From: Diphasiastrum complanatum
Lineage: Eukaryota > Streptophyta > Lycopodiopsida > Lycopodiales > Lycopodiaceae
NCBI GenBank assembly: GCA_029204225.1
Contig: CM055092.1
Span: 67,397,923-67,461,922, forward strand
DNA length: 64,000 nucleotides
Reading direction: 5' to 3'
Part shown: positions 9,841 through 19,988 of the stretch, piece after piece
Layout of the letters: each line of letters opens with the position of its first letter
How positions within the stretch are numbered: the first letter of the stretch is position 1
The notes under the pieces: model-generated
Seen by the model: only the letters and a program-made list of their open reading frames with translations
Databases searched by the model: none
What the model was told of the DNA's origin: nothing
Translations under genes and position numbers: made by a program

Positions 9841-10424
9841 TTTGATGTGAAGAGGAAAGCGGTTGGGATATGGTCTTGCAAAGATTGAAGTAAAGTGAAA
9901 GCCGGTGGTGCTTACACCTTGAAGTAAGTTTTATCAAGGAATGAAGAAAGCCATGGCAATTAGCGTGGGTCTTAGGAGGATGCAGTTTATCAGTTGTGGT
10001 TTATTATCATGCCATTTTATAGTGAATCGGGATGTTCTTAGGATTGTTTCAAACATAGTGCAGGCTAAGTAGATGCAGGAAACCTTTCTACTTCAAACGT
10101 TCGCTTTTTACTGTTATGAGTTTTGAAACTTTGGTATATGCAATCACACTCTCATGATCAATCTCCAAATGCAGAAAGGGTTAAGCTTGTAGGCGAAGAA
10201 TTTACAAAGGGTTTTGCAGGCTTAAATGTCAAATTGTTTAAATCACAATCTTTATGCTCATGCTTGCATATGGGGGGATTCATTTGCAAAATACAAAGAT
10301 CCTTTTATCTATTTTGAAATTGAGAAAGTTTTTGGGCATCCAAATGTTGTGGCATCAAAGCACTGCACGCGTTGTTACAGTTCAAAGTACTATCAGGCGT
10401 TTGCGAGAACAGATTGAAAACTAA
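9841..10424 (+). pseudogene. RPL37A: ribosomal protein L37a (eL43), 3' half, broken
   Basis: eL43 is a small zinc-ribbon protein of the large cytosolic ribosomal subunit. Exon 9841-9923 follows a good acceptor (attatgcag) and reads FDVKRKAVGIWSCKD, stop, SKVKAGGAYTL. A GT-AG intron (9924-10360) joins in phase to 10361-10424, which reads TARVVTVQSTIRRLREQIEN and a natural TAA. The in-frame TGA at 9886-9888 falls exactly where the second Cys of the CKDC zinc ligands should be, so the ribbon cannot form. Exons for the N-terminal half are not found upstream within the window. The retained introns show this is a decayed gene or segmental copy, not a retrocopy. Confidence 0.85.
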
Positions 10425-11375
10425 TCAGCTCACAGGAAGCTAATCGTCATTCATTTAGCTCTTATGTTTTACGACGCCAATACTTTATTGCCCCTTTAGG
10501 ACGACATAGCATGAAGGTCTTTATTTAGGATAGATTATTAGCTTAGGTGATAAGGTTATCGGTTGTGATTTTTCCTCCTCTCAACTCAATGCTTGAAGAA
10601 TCTGCTTTGCAGTTTTGCTGGACAAATTTTCATTAATTTTTTCCTTCAATTTTGCAATATTCAAGACAGTGCAAATTTGTTGTTTATGTTGAGAGAACGC
10701 AATAGGAGCACGAGAGAAGGATTTTTATGCACAAGAAATCAGTGTGTGATTCTTTCACAAAAGGTTTGAACTCCCTTAGGGTTTCAGTTGTTGCACATCT
10801 TTGTGTATTTCTTTGGTACTACTTTGTATTGTTTTGAATTTCAATTTGAATGCAGATCTTTGAATGGATCATCGTGACTCATTGCTCACGGATCATCGTG
10901 GCTTCATTGCTCAGGGCTGCTGCTGCGGGAAGAAAGAGATTTCTGTCACGATTGGAAGGTTTAGCTCAATTCAAGTAAGTTATCTCTCCGATTCTCTCTC
11001 AAAGCTCACGTCAACAAACATCAGTCTAAACATTGACATAGATCATTGTTTAAATAGTAACACAGATCTTTTGGGAGAGATCTTTCACCCCATATCGACG
11101 TGGGTTGAAACACATCTCTCTTGCCAAAGCATCAACAACCTCTAGATGCATGCATTAGGTTTTTCGTACTACCACATTCTCTGCCACCTTTGACCTCCAA
11201 CCGCCCATCATTGACGGGCAGACCCACTAGATCGTCGGCCGTCCATTGCTCGTATGATTTATTACCTTGGTTAAGAATCAAATGGAGCTGAAATTATTGT
11301 CAAATTGTATCTATCTTATAAATAACACATTGATCAGGGATTTGAGAATGTGCAATGCCTTTTATCCTAGGTTAC

Positions 11376-11378
<3 letters not shown>
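10425..11378. other. no recognisable gene
   Basis: An open frame of 93 codons (10864-11145) has no recognisable motif. A short repeat TGGATCATCGTG(A/G)C occurs twice at 10864-10902. Around 11199-11250 the sequence resembles the Helitron-like terminal motif seen at 11.98 and 14.79 kb (GCCCATCATTGACGGGC, then CACTAG), but it is not followed by T. Confidence 0.4.

Positions 11379-11462
<84 letters not shown>
11379..11462. repeat. (GA)n microsatellite, about 84 bp
   Basis: Uninterrupted GA dinucleotides. They create spurious Arg-Glu or Leu-Ser frames. Confidence 0.97.
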
Positions 11463-11464
<2 letters not shown>

Positions 11465-11469
11465 AAATA

Positions 11470-11845
11470 ATACTTTTCGAAAGAATCGATTTTTTCGAAA
11501 GACTCGGATATTTCAAAAGACTCGAATATTTCCATGACTCCGATTTTTTGATGACTCGAATTTTTTGGAAGATTCGAATTTTCCGAAGACTCGAAATTTT
11601 TGAATGACTTGAATTTTTCCGATGATTCGAATTTTTCGCAAGACTCAAATTTTTTCGATGACTTATATTTTTCCGATGACTCAAATTTTCCAAAAGACTC
11701 GAAATTCCAAAGACTCGGAGTTTTCCGAAGACTCGGATTTTTCCGATGACTCAAATTTTATCGAAAGACTCGGATTTTTCGAAAGACTCGAATTTTTCAA
11801 ATGACTCGAATTTTTTTCGAAAGACTCGAATTTTTCGGATGATGC
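11470..11845. repeat. TTCGAA-rich minisatellite
   Basis: About twenty imperfect units of 16-20 bp built on GACTCGAATTTTTCCGA, with palindromic TTCGAA or TCGAAA cores. On the minus strand this reads as a repetitive ESFEKFESS-like peptide in more than one frame. That is expected of a tandem repeat and is not evidence of a gene. Confidence 0.9.
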
Positions 11846-11849
11846 GAGA

Positions 11850-11994
11850 TGTGTGAGATTGGCCATTATCCAAATCATTGGCCGCCACCTAGATCGGTCG
11901 TCATCGCCCATCAACAACATACTGAATTTTCAAATCATTGGCCATCACCTAGATCGGCCACCATTGTCCGTCAACGACGGGTACTCACAACTAG
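11850..11994 (+). mobile_element. Helitron-like 3' terminus, copy 1
   Basis: The stem-loop CCGTC-AAC-GACGG (11968-11980) is followed nine bases later by CTAG (11991-11994) and then T. Helitrons end in CTRR with a short hairpin just upstream and insert between A and T, so the geometry fits. The upstream 145 bases contain two roughly 60-bp copies of an ATTGGCC...CACCTAGATCGG unit. The 5' end is not identified. Confidence 0.45.
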
Positions 11995-12031
11995 TCTATA
12001 TATATATTTAAGCTTACATACATTTTTGTAC

Positions 12032-12117
12032 GCATGGGTGAGGGACCATGCATCCTCCTCCCCTCACCCATGCATACACATTTTTTGAACTAAAAAACTT
12101 GGGGAGGAGGATGCATG
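12032..12117. repeat. nested perfect inverted repeats
   Basis: CATGCATCCTCCTCCCC (12047-12063) is inverted perfectly at 12101-12117. GCATGGGTGA (12032-12041) is inverted at 12064-12073. The two pairs overlap, so two alternative hairpins are possible. Confidence 0.9.
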
Positions 12118-12411
12118 TATGAGAAACATGATGCATGGTCTTCCTCCCCATGCATTCACCTACGGGGCCAACTCCAAATTCAAATTACCCTTTACCCACA
12201 CACATAGAGTTTTGAAGTGCAGGTGCATACTTTCATGGTGAAAGGTATTAAACAAAAGGGACTTTCATCATCAAGGATTTTTTTTAAATTTGAAGGGTGC
12301 TCTAAGGATTTTTTAAATTATCAGACTTTCAACGAGAAAGGCTGAAATAAAAATGCTTTTATATGAAGGAAAAAATCGGCTGTGAAGGCTTCAAAATGCA
12401 GGCCTGGTGGG

Positions 12412-12412
<1 letters not shown>

Positions 12413-12465
<53 letters not shown>

Positions 12466-13985
12466 CGTAGTTTCACTCAAGCCTGCATGGTAGACCTACG
12501 TGGCATAGCTTAGTTGGCTAGCCAAACAAGCCTATGTCAAGCCTATGTGGCAGACTGCAACATGCCTACATGGCAGACACAAGCCTATGTCATGCCTATA
12601 TGACCTGCCACACAAGCCTATGATAGGCCTACATGGCTTGCCACATGGCAAGTGACAAGCTTGCGTGGTTTGTCTTATGACATGCCTACGTGGCTTGCCA
12701 TGTGACAACTTGTGAGTCCCATCTCTCTCTCTTTAGGTCCATTCAAGCCTACATGGTCACAGCTTGGTTGGCTTGCCACACAAGCCTATGTTAGAACTAC
12801 GTTGTTTGTCACGTAGGCTTGCCATCAAACCCATGTCATGCCTTTGTGGCCTGCCATGCAAGCCTATGGTAGGCTTGTTTGGCTTGCCACATGGCAACTT
12901 TTGAGTCCATCAAAATATGTCTCTCTCTAGGTCCACTCAAGCCTATGTGGCAGAGCCCTGTTGGCACATGCAGGCCTGGTTGGCTTGCCAGCCTATGATA
13001 GGCCTACGTGGCTTGCCACGTGGCTAACCACAAGCCTGCATGATTTGCCACGTGGAAGACATAGATGACTTGCCACGTGGCTTTGCCATGTGGCAGCCTA
13101 TGACAAGCTTGGTAGATAGTAGGCCTATGGTAGGCCTACGTGGCTTGCTGCGTGGCGGCTTTTGAGCCCCACCTCTTTCTCTCTCTAGGTCCACTCAGGC
13201 CTACATGGCAAAGCCTAGTTGGCTTGCCACACAAGCCTATGTTAGACCTGCATGGTTTGCCACATGCAAACCCTAAGCTTGTAGGACTTGCCACGACGGT
13301 AGACCTACGTGGCAGCTTGCGACAAGATTGACAAATAGTAGATCTATGACATGCCTATGTGGCCTGCTACACAAGCCTACGGTAGTTCTACATGGCTTAT
13401 TATATGGAAAGTACTAACCCTACATGGTTTTCCACTTGGCAAGCCTACGTGGCTTGCCACGTGGTAGCTTGCGAGTCCCACCTATTTCTCTCTCTAGGTC
13501 CAAGCCTATGTGGCAGAGCCTGGTTGACTTGCCACACAAGCCTATGTGGCATATGCAACATGCTTGCATGATAGACATGAGGCCTATGCCATGCCTATGT
13601 GGTTTGCATGCAAGCCTATGGTAGACCTACATGGCTTTTCACATGTCAGCTTTCGAGCCCACCTCTCTATCTCTCTCTCTCTGGGTCCACTCAGGCCTAC
13701 ATGGTAGAGCTCAGTTGGCTTGTCGCACAAGCCTATGGTAGGCTTACATGGCTTGCCATGTGGCAAACCCCAAGCTTGCATGACTTGCCATGTGGCAGGC
13801 TTACGTGGCTTGCCATGTGGCAACCTATTATAGGCTTGGTAGATAGTAGGCCATATGTGGCCTACTGGCAAACCACACAAGCCTATGGTAGGCATACGTG
13901 GCTTGCCACATGGCCAGTTCCAAGCCTACATGGTTTTCCACTTGGTAGGCCTACATGGCTTGCCATGTGGCAACTTTTGAGCCCC

Positions 13986-14020
<35 letters not shown>
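12413..14020. repeat. 1.6-kb composite satellite with CACGTG cores
   Basis: The block is built from a short motif near GCCTACGTGGCTTGCCACGTGGCA, in which GCC(A)CGTGGC is palindromic. Longer units each start with a CT tract plus (A/G)GGTCCACTCA(A/G)GCCTA. These starts lie near 12413, 12722, 12918, 13175, 13488, 13660 and 13988. The intervals are roughly 310, 195, 255, 313, 170 and 330 bases, so long and short units are mixed. Open frames of up to 169 codons are by-products of the repeat. Perfect CACGTG (G-box hexamer) or CATGTG occurs dozens of times. Confidence 0.9.
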
Positions 14021-14022
<2 letters not shown>

Positions 14023-14284
14023 ATATTAGTGCGTCTGCCTTAGAGGCAATGTTAGATAGCCAGGTAATGATATTAAATTTAAGCAATGACATTTCTACGA
14101 TGTTTTGAAATTGGTCGAAAATATATATTTGGACTATTTAAAATGTCTCTTAACCAAAAATGTTATGGGATTCTTTCGATGATTATGGCTGTCGATAAGA
14201 GTTCAGTTTGAATTTCATAGTGTACACGAGTGAATTTGGATTTTTTTCTGTATGATGTATTTCAAATTTTGTAAAACCTATTCT

Positions 14285-14640
14285 TTGTTCAAGATTTTGA
14301 CAAACAAAATGCACAAATGTACACACACATACACAAACATACTTGCATGCACACAAGCATAAACATACAATTGTAAACACATTAAATATGCACACATACA
14401 TATGCATGCATATATACACAAATCAAATATGCACACACATATACACACCTCAAATATGACCCCCCCCCAGACACACACACACACACGTCACATACAAACA
14501 TCCTCACACATGCACACAAACACACATACATACGACATGCATGAACTACATATTCACTTTGAACTGCGAGCCGCCCGTTAACAAACATTTGAAAACATGC
14601 ACACACACACACACCTCCATACACACAAGCAAATATGTCA
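14285..14640. repeat. CA-rich simple repeat region
   Basis: Irregular (CA)n and ACACATAC arrays with a C9 run at 14461-14469. It yields Cys/Val-rich false frames on the minus strand. Confidence 0.9.
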
Positions 14641-14659
14641 GAAATGGTGAACTCCTGCA

Positions 14660-14803
14660 ACTTTGTCGCAGCAGGAACAAGAAACGAAGGTCGAACGAGA
14701 ACGATTAGCCCGTCACCCAGATCGTCAGCCGCTCGTCAATGAGGGACATACCCACTAGATCTTTGATCATCCAATGCCCGTCAACGACGGGCACTCTTAA
14801 CTA

Positions 14804-14804
<1 letters not shown>
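14660..14804 (+). mobile_element. Helitron-like 3' terminus, copy 2
   Basis: A perfect 7-bp stem GCCCGTC-AAC-GACGGGC (14776-14792) is followed by ACTCTTAA and CTAG (14801-14804), then T at the start of a (TA)n tract. The terminal 40 bases match copy 1 at 11.96-11.995 kb, in the same orientation. Helitrons insert at AT dinucleotides, so an end abutting a TA repeat is expected. If genuine, the composite satellite at 12.4-14.0 kb would lie inside this element, between the two ends. Confidence 0.5.

Positions 14805-14858
<54 letters not shown>
14805..14858. repeat. (TA)n microsatellite
   Basis: 27 uninterrupted TA dinucleotides directly after the CTAG terminus. Confidence 0.97.
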
Positions 14859-14860
<2 letters not shown>

Positions 14861-15754
14861 AAAAAAAATAACCTTTTTATATGAACACCCAAAGTAATAA
14901 ATGCTATGGGATGTGGACCAAGCTGATTTTGACAAGGCTAGGACAACGGTGTAGGCCCTTCTTGTATGAAAAAAATCTTGTATAATATATATCATTGTTC
15001 AAAAAAACATTAAGCAATCTTGAGCCTCATCACAATCTTTTGAGATGCGAGCTAGTTCTCACAATGCCATATGGGTAATTGTTGATCGCAAACTAAAATG
15101 GCACGGTTCATCACTACCAAAGTCCTGAACAAAGCTTTAAAACTTGCTCAACTTTTTATTAATAAGTTTTCTGGGTTGTATGGTTTGTTAAACAATAATG
15201 CAATGATCGTGACTAGCAAACTTTGACAAAAAGCTTTCGAGTAATTGGAAACGACTAGTCTTGGTTCACTTGGACACCTAGAATGTATGTGTCAATAGCT
15301 CCATTGCACGGTATTAATAAAAATAAATCTTATGAATAGACAAGTAGTGAGCTTTTCAACCTTTACCTTACAAGGAACGACTTATCAAAATTATTATGGG
15401 AATGTGCATGTGTTCAACCATTACAAAAATCTTACAAGCAATTGAAAGTAACTATGTGCAATATTATAAAGCAAAAATCGCCAAATATCCAAGAACTCCA
15501 CTCACAAAAACAACATGCATCTTAGATATACCCTTGAATTTTCTTTTAATCCTTATTACATAATATACATCGAACTTGAAAGGCAAAATTGATGCCCAAG
15601 CTCATGAATTATGTCACAAATAGGTTCACAAACCTCGTGAACACATCAAGAGGTGTCATGTAATGCAAATCATCGTGATATTGCTACTTTTTAGAAAATG
15701 TAGTTTTATTTCTAAATCATATATGGGAACACCATTCAAATTACCAAACTGGTG
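14859..15754. other. intergenic, downstream of the carbonic anhydrase gene
   Basis: AT-rich with no supported coding region. It should include the 3' UTR and polyadenylation region of the minus-strand carbonic anhydrase gene, but I cannot fix its end. Confidence 0.5.
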
Positions 15755-18583
15755 TCAAAACTTTGCAACATCACTGGTTTTGGCATCTAAAGTCCAATAT
15801 TCAAAAGATCCCTCAACAAAGTTGAAGTACCCTCCATGAAGAGCCAACTTTTGACTACTTACTGCTTCTTTTACCCAAGGGAAGGTTAATAAGTTTGTGA
15901 GGGACAAATTCACTGACTCCTGCAAGAGCAAGTGCATGAATGGCAATCAATGCATGTCATCAATCATGAAAACGCTCATGAGCTTCAACTTGTTTGCTAT
16001 GTGAAAATGCAAGGACAATACATTTAAATCAAGGCTTGACAAGTAACGCAATAGGAGGCAGGTGTTTGAAGCTTATAATTACACATTGTATGGACTGGCA
16101 AACAAGAAGTAATTCAATCTAGCAGATTATTATAAATATAGATTTCAATATGTTTTAAAGGACCTTAGGTGAAATAGCTGACCTTTTCACAATGACTACA
16201 CAATTGATCAAGGTCAGCAGAAGCATTTGCAGCCTTCACATGTGCACGAGCCGGTTGTCCAATTTCTATCCAGCTTTCAATAAAATTGCTGCGTAATGAT
16301 GCAGAACACGCTGCTTAGGAAACCAGAAAAGGGATTTGAGATTAAGGAGTGCTTATAATAAATCAATGAAAACTCATTATACCTCCATGGGGCAGCACCA
16401 TCTTGCTGTGACATGAGGGCTTTGATGCCTCCACAGCGACTGTGGCCTATAACTAAAATGTTCTCCACCTGTTTCACATTTGCATGAACCACAAAGTATC
16501 ATATACGTATAAAACTTTGATCAATTTTCACACTTATTGATGCAGAAGCAAAAGAAACTTGAGATTTAAATACAGCTTTGACTAGTTAAGTGTTTCAGCT
16601 AAGCATTACAGCAGAGAGTATAATACTAAGTGAAAAGAGGGGCCTAGCCGATTCAACTCACAGCACAATTTGCATGCTAGTTATGGGTAAAACATATATC
16701 TGGTGATACCCAACTTGACTCACCTTTAAGTATAGAACAGCATATTCCAGAGCTGCACTTGTTCCAGGATAGCCAGACTGTCACGAGATAACAACTATGA
16801 CAACCATTCTGTTTTATTCTCTTTCAATTCATATCATAACCATCACTAGGCACTGAATTCAGAGAAGGAAAAGTTTAAATTTGTGAATTAAGAGACAGTG
16901 TGCACTTTTGGTGGCACTAAGCATTACCATACTCTCTCAAAACAAGGGATGATCATAAAAAAGTCACACCTTCTCCCATGTAGGAACCAGGTTGGCAACG
17001 TTTCTCACTACAAAAGCTTCACCAGGTTGGAACCCCAATACTTCGGTGGGACAGACTCTTGAATCCGAGCAAGCAATAACCATGAACTGCAACAAATATC
17101 TATGGAAAGTTAATGTTTCAGAGTAGTTTAAAGTTTCAAAACTTCAAAAAAGACCTCAGGATATACTGCCTTGTCCATCTCAATTCAAGGAGCACTGGAA
17201 TATGTGACAGGTACAGGATTTACCTTTGGGCTCTGACCTTCAGCCAACTTGCTCCAAAGATCTGGCTTTTTCCTGAACAGCAATACTGCCACTATAAGAT
17301 TGAAAGGGCAAAAGGCATTAGAAGACTACCTTAAAAATGTAAATTTGGACACGGTGCTAACTTACAAAAAATTGTTGATCTTAAATTGCAGAAACCCCTG
17401 CTTGATTCTTTCCGATGGCGGAAGTACAGCACCATCCTGTAACTCAGCTGCACCTTTGGATGAATGTTCCAATTCTTCTATGATTCCCACGAGCTTCTTG
17501 GCAATAATTTGGCGAAGCTCTGAATTTTCCCTAATTCAAGAAAATATAGTTTACACCAATGCTGAAACTCGAACGCTCATTCTTTTCATAACGCTATGTT
17601 GACATACGTTACAGAGCTTACTCATTGAAGCTCTTCACAACGCCTAATTGACCGTCATCAGCAAACTTGTGATGAGCCGATGTTTGTGAATCTTAGACGA
17701 TTAGTCATGGGGGATGCGGATTTTAATTAGCATGGGCGTAAATCTCTTTAAATGCATGCTAAAGGGGAATCAGCTTACTTCAACTTGGACAGAATCTTTT
17801 CTTGCGCCTGATCAAATAAATCCGATGCCACTTGTGCAACTTCCTGAAACAGTTAAAAAAAGCTTAATTTCCTCGAAGAATTAGTCATCATACTCTCTTT
17901 CTCTTTCAACCAAGAATATGGCTTTCGCTCTCTCTCATAGTCCGCAGACACGGCATCAGAAAGATTATAACTGCAGCTCTCCAGCTCATAAATAATTTGA
18001 ATGGACATCGTAAATGTCAAAGGCAGCGCAACAAGCGAGTCACAAGAATGGACAGCTTTTGTTGAAAAATTCAATGAGCGAATACTGGCAGATTAAGGAG
18101 ATTACGAAAATTCAAAATAAAAAAATTCTCATATGCTTCATCATCCATTGAATCTGAATTTCAGTAGAATCTGATTTTGAAGGCAGCAGCTCCATATGTG
18201 GATCCATCCAAAGATCAAAAATGTAAGAGCTTGCTAGCAACGATTTTAACCAGAAACACACAAAGAAAATTCAACAGGGAATACATCTAGCAAAAGCTAC
18301 CCACGACGAACATACAAGAAAACAAAACACTAGCTATGAAAGACGCAGGCAGTGATGCTATCAACAGAGGATCGGAATCAGAAAGTTAAAAATAAAAGGG
18401 AAAACACAGAAGCACCTGCGAAGAGTAAACTCGCGCAGATCGATGAAGGCGTATAGTTATGTAAGGGCGTGGAGCACAAGTGCTGAAAGAGGCAGAGGTG
18501 GGTTGGGAAGAGGATGGCAATTGTAAGGAGGTGAGATAGGTGGGCGCAGCGGCAGCAGCCACAGAAATTGGCAAGAGACTCAT
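15755..18583 (-). CDS. beta-carbonic anhydrase, nine coding exons
   Basis: The product interconverts CO2 and bicarbonate using zinc. Exons from 5' to 3' are 18416-18583, 17779-17843, 17366-17530, 17224-17272, 16970-17086, 16724-16777, 16383-16468, 16183-16288 and 15755-15919. All introns are GT-AG and all phases agree, giving 975 bases (324 residues), a usual length for a plant enzyme with a transit peptide. The first exon is Ser/Ala/Thr-rich and lacks acidic residues, which suggests plastid or mitochondrial targeting. Zinc ligands and the Asp-Arg dyad are present: CSDSR (exon 5), then His and Cys in IGHSRCGGI (exon 7). [30 protein letters not shown] and the C-terminal [10 protein letters not shown] and [11 protein letters not shown] complete the fold. 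No stops or frameshifts occur. The start is the first ATG of the open exon. A possible extra exon is listed separately. Confidence 0.9.
17622..17691 (-). other. candidate 70-nt cassette exon in carbonic anhydrase intron 2
   Basis: Between coding exons 2 and 3 a 70-base segment is bounded by an AG acceptor and a strong GTAAGC donor. It contains an open frame reading [17 protein letters not shown] that runs into exon 3 in phase. Its length is 1 modulo 3, so including it after exon 2 would shift the frame and meet a stop. It may be an alternative first-exon junction, a poison exon or chance. The main transcript does not need it. Confidence 0.3.
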
Positions 18584-18923
18584 TTTCTGTCAGAAATTTG
18601 CTACGCAGATCTAGATTCTCTACGAGAACGCGAGCGAGGGAGGAACGTGAAGGCTTCAGCTTCGAAGGGAACAGGAAGGAGGGAGGGTCAGAGCTCGAAT
18701 CCCGTCCTCTTCTTGCGATGGCACTAGAAAAATTCTATGGTGCCATACCCGGGCCGCTCGCATAAAAGGCCTTCAAAGCCGAACTACTGGCCACAATAAA
18801 AGCTTCGGAGCCCAACCAACCTTAGGGCATTTATCCATCATTCTATATATTAAGACTACAGATAATGTTCTCATACATGTGTCACACTACCTACTTACAT
18901 CACACTACTTATCTACTTACATT
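18584..18923. other. 5' flank of the carbonic anhydrase gene
   Basis: This should hold the promoter and 5' UTR of the minus-strand gene. I see no convincing TATA box. A GC-richer stretch (18600-18780) precedes AT-rich DNA. The LTR of a gypsy element begins only about 340 bases upstream of the start codon. Confidence 0.4.
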
Positions 18924-19843
18924 TGTTGTGTCGACGCCTTAAAGGGCGCTGGGACTTGAGCGGTTTTCTCAACACGTGCTTAATTCTAACATTCATCCAT
19001 CATGCACTTACGTAAAAGCCAACTTAGAAGACGTAACAAGCTTAACCATTCAAACTAAAGAAAACTGGAATCCTAGCCAACCCGAAAGCCAACTTAGAAT
19101 CCATCCCCAAAAGGAAACCAAAGGCAAAGACAAGCCACACATGAAACTCAAGGCATAGTGGTTGTCAAACTGACCAAATGGCATAGCGACGAGCCACACA
19201 TCGATGACGTGGACCCTTAGGCGCCGATGATACAAAAAGGTTGTAGTAAGGGTTCTTCCACTTGGACCAGTCCCGGAGGCGAAACCGAAATTGTAATCAT
19301 CCCCAAGGATCAACTTTATTAAATTTGGAAGAGGTTACATTCATACATAGACTGACTGGTCTCGGGGCCACCAACACGTGTTGGACATTGTGCCCTGCTT
19401 GCGTTGGTAGAGGGAGTTGAGACTTAGCGACTGGATTCTTGGCGCTGGTTGAGCTACCCAAGTTTCTGTCTGCGCCGAACTCCCCCTATAGTTCTGGTGT
19501 GATTCAGTGCGCCCCCTCTGTCGTGGAACATAGTGCTTTCTGGTAAAGCATACTTTTCTGGACTTAGTTTTTATTTTGCTGATTAAGCCTAGCAAGATTG
19601 GCAGAATCAGTCTGGCTCCCGGACATGGGTCCCGAGAGTAGTCCTAGCGGCAGAATCAGCTTGGCTCCTGGCCAGGCCATGACTCGAGCTCCAGAGCTAG
19701 CTCATGACTTGTGACTACTTGGCTAGCTCACCACAAGTCGGAGGCTCAATCCTTGACTCCTTAACTTGCTCTTGGACCTTTAGGGAGTGTCACCCTTAGA
19801 GTCTTACAGGGCACCTTGGTGCACTCGAGTTAGCTTTACAACA
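18924..19843 (-). repeat. 3' LTR of the gypsy element
   Basis: It reads TGTTGTAAAGCTAACTCGAG from 19843 down to ...CGACACAACA at 18924, 920 bp. It aligns end to end with the LTRs at 4466-5375 and 8788-9698 with many substitutions, so it belongs to an older or sister subfamily. Confidence 0.9.
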
Positions 19844-19856
19844 TCCTCCCCTCATT
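19844..19856 (-). promoter_or_regulatory. polypurine tract
   Basis: Minus strand aatgaggggagga immediately before the LTR. The same tract (aacgaggggagga) precedes the 3' LTR of the Gag-only element. Confidence 0.85.
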
Positions 19857-19988
19857 TGAAAAAGCTGATGTTCTCATCAAGGCCAAACTAGACCTAGGAT
19901 GCATGGCACAGACTTAATTCACCGGTCTTAACAACTTAAATTAAAGATACATTGGCAGTAGCATAGAAAAAGTGTAGATCAAGTTCAC

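Noticed and set aside
11199-11235. Third Helitron-like terminus (GCCCATCATTGACGGGC then CACTAG)
   Set aside because: The stem has a mismatch, the spacing differs and CTAG is followed by A, not T, so it is more likely an internal or decayed copy.
11362-11754. Minus-strand open frames of 108-130 codons with repetitive Ser/Glu/Phe/Lys sequence
   Set aside because: They are translations of a TTCGAA minisatellite and a GA tract, open in more than one frame, as tandem repeats often are.
12413-14020. CRISPR-like array of repeats and spacers
   Set aside because: Spacers are themselves related to the repeat and lengths vary; the surrounding DNA is a plant nuclear genome.
13599-14108. 169-codon plus-strand frame in the satellite block
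   Set aside because: It is made entirely of satellite units; no start context, motif or codon signal supports a gene.
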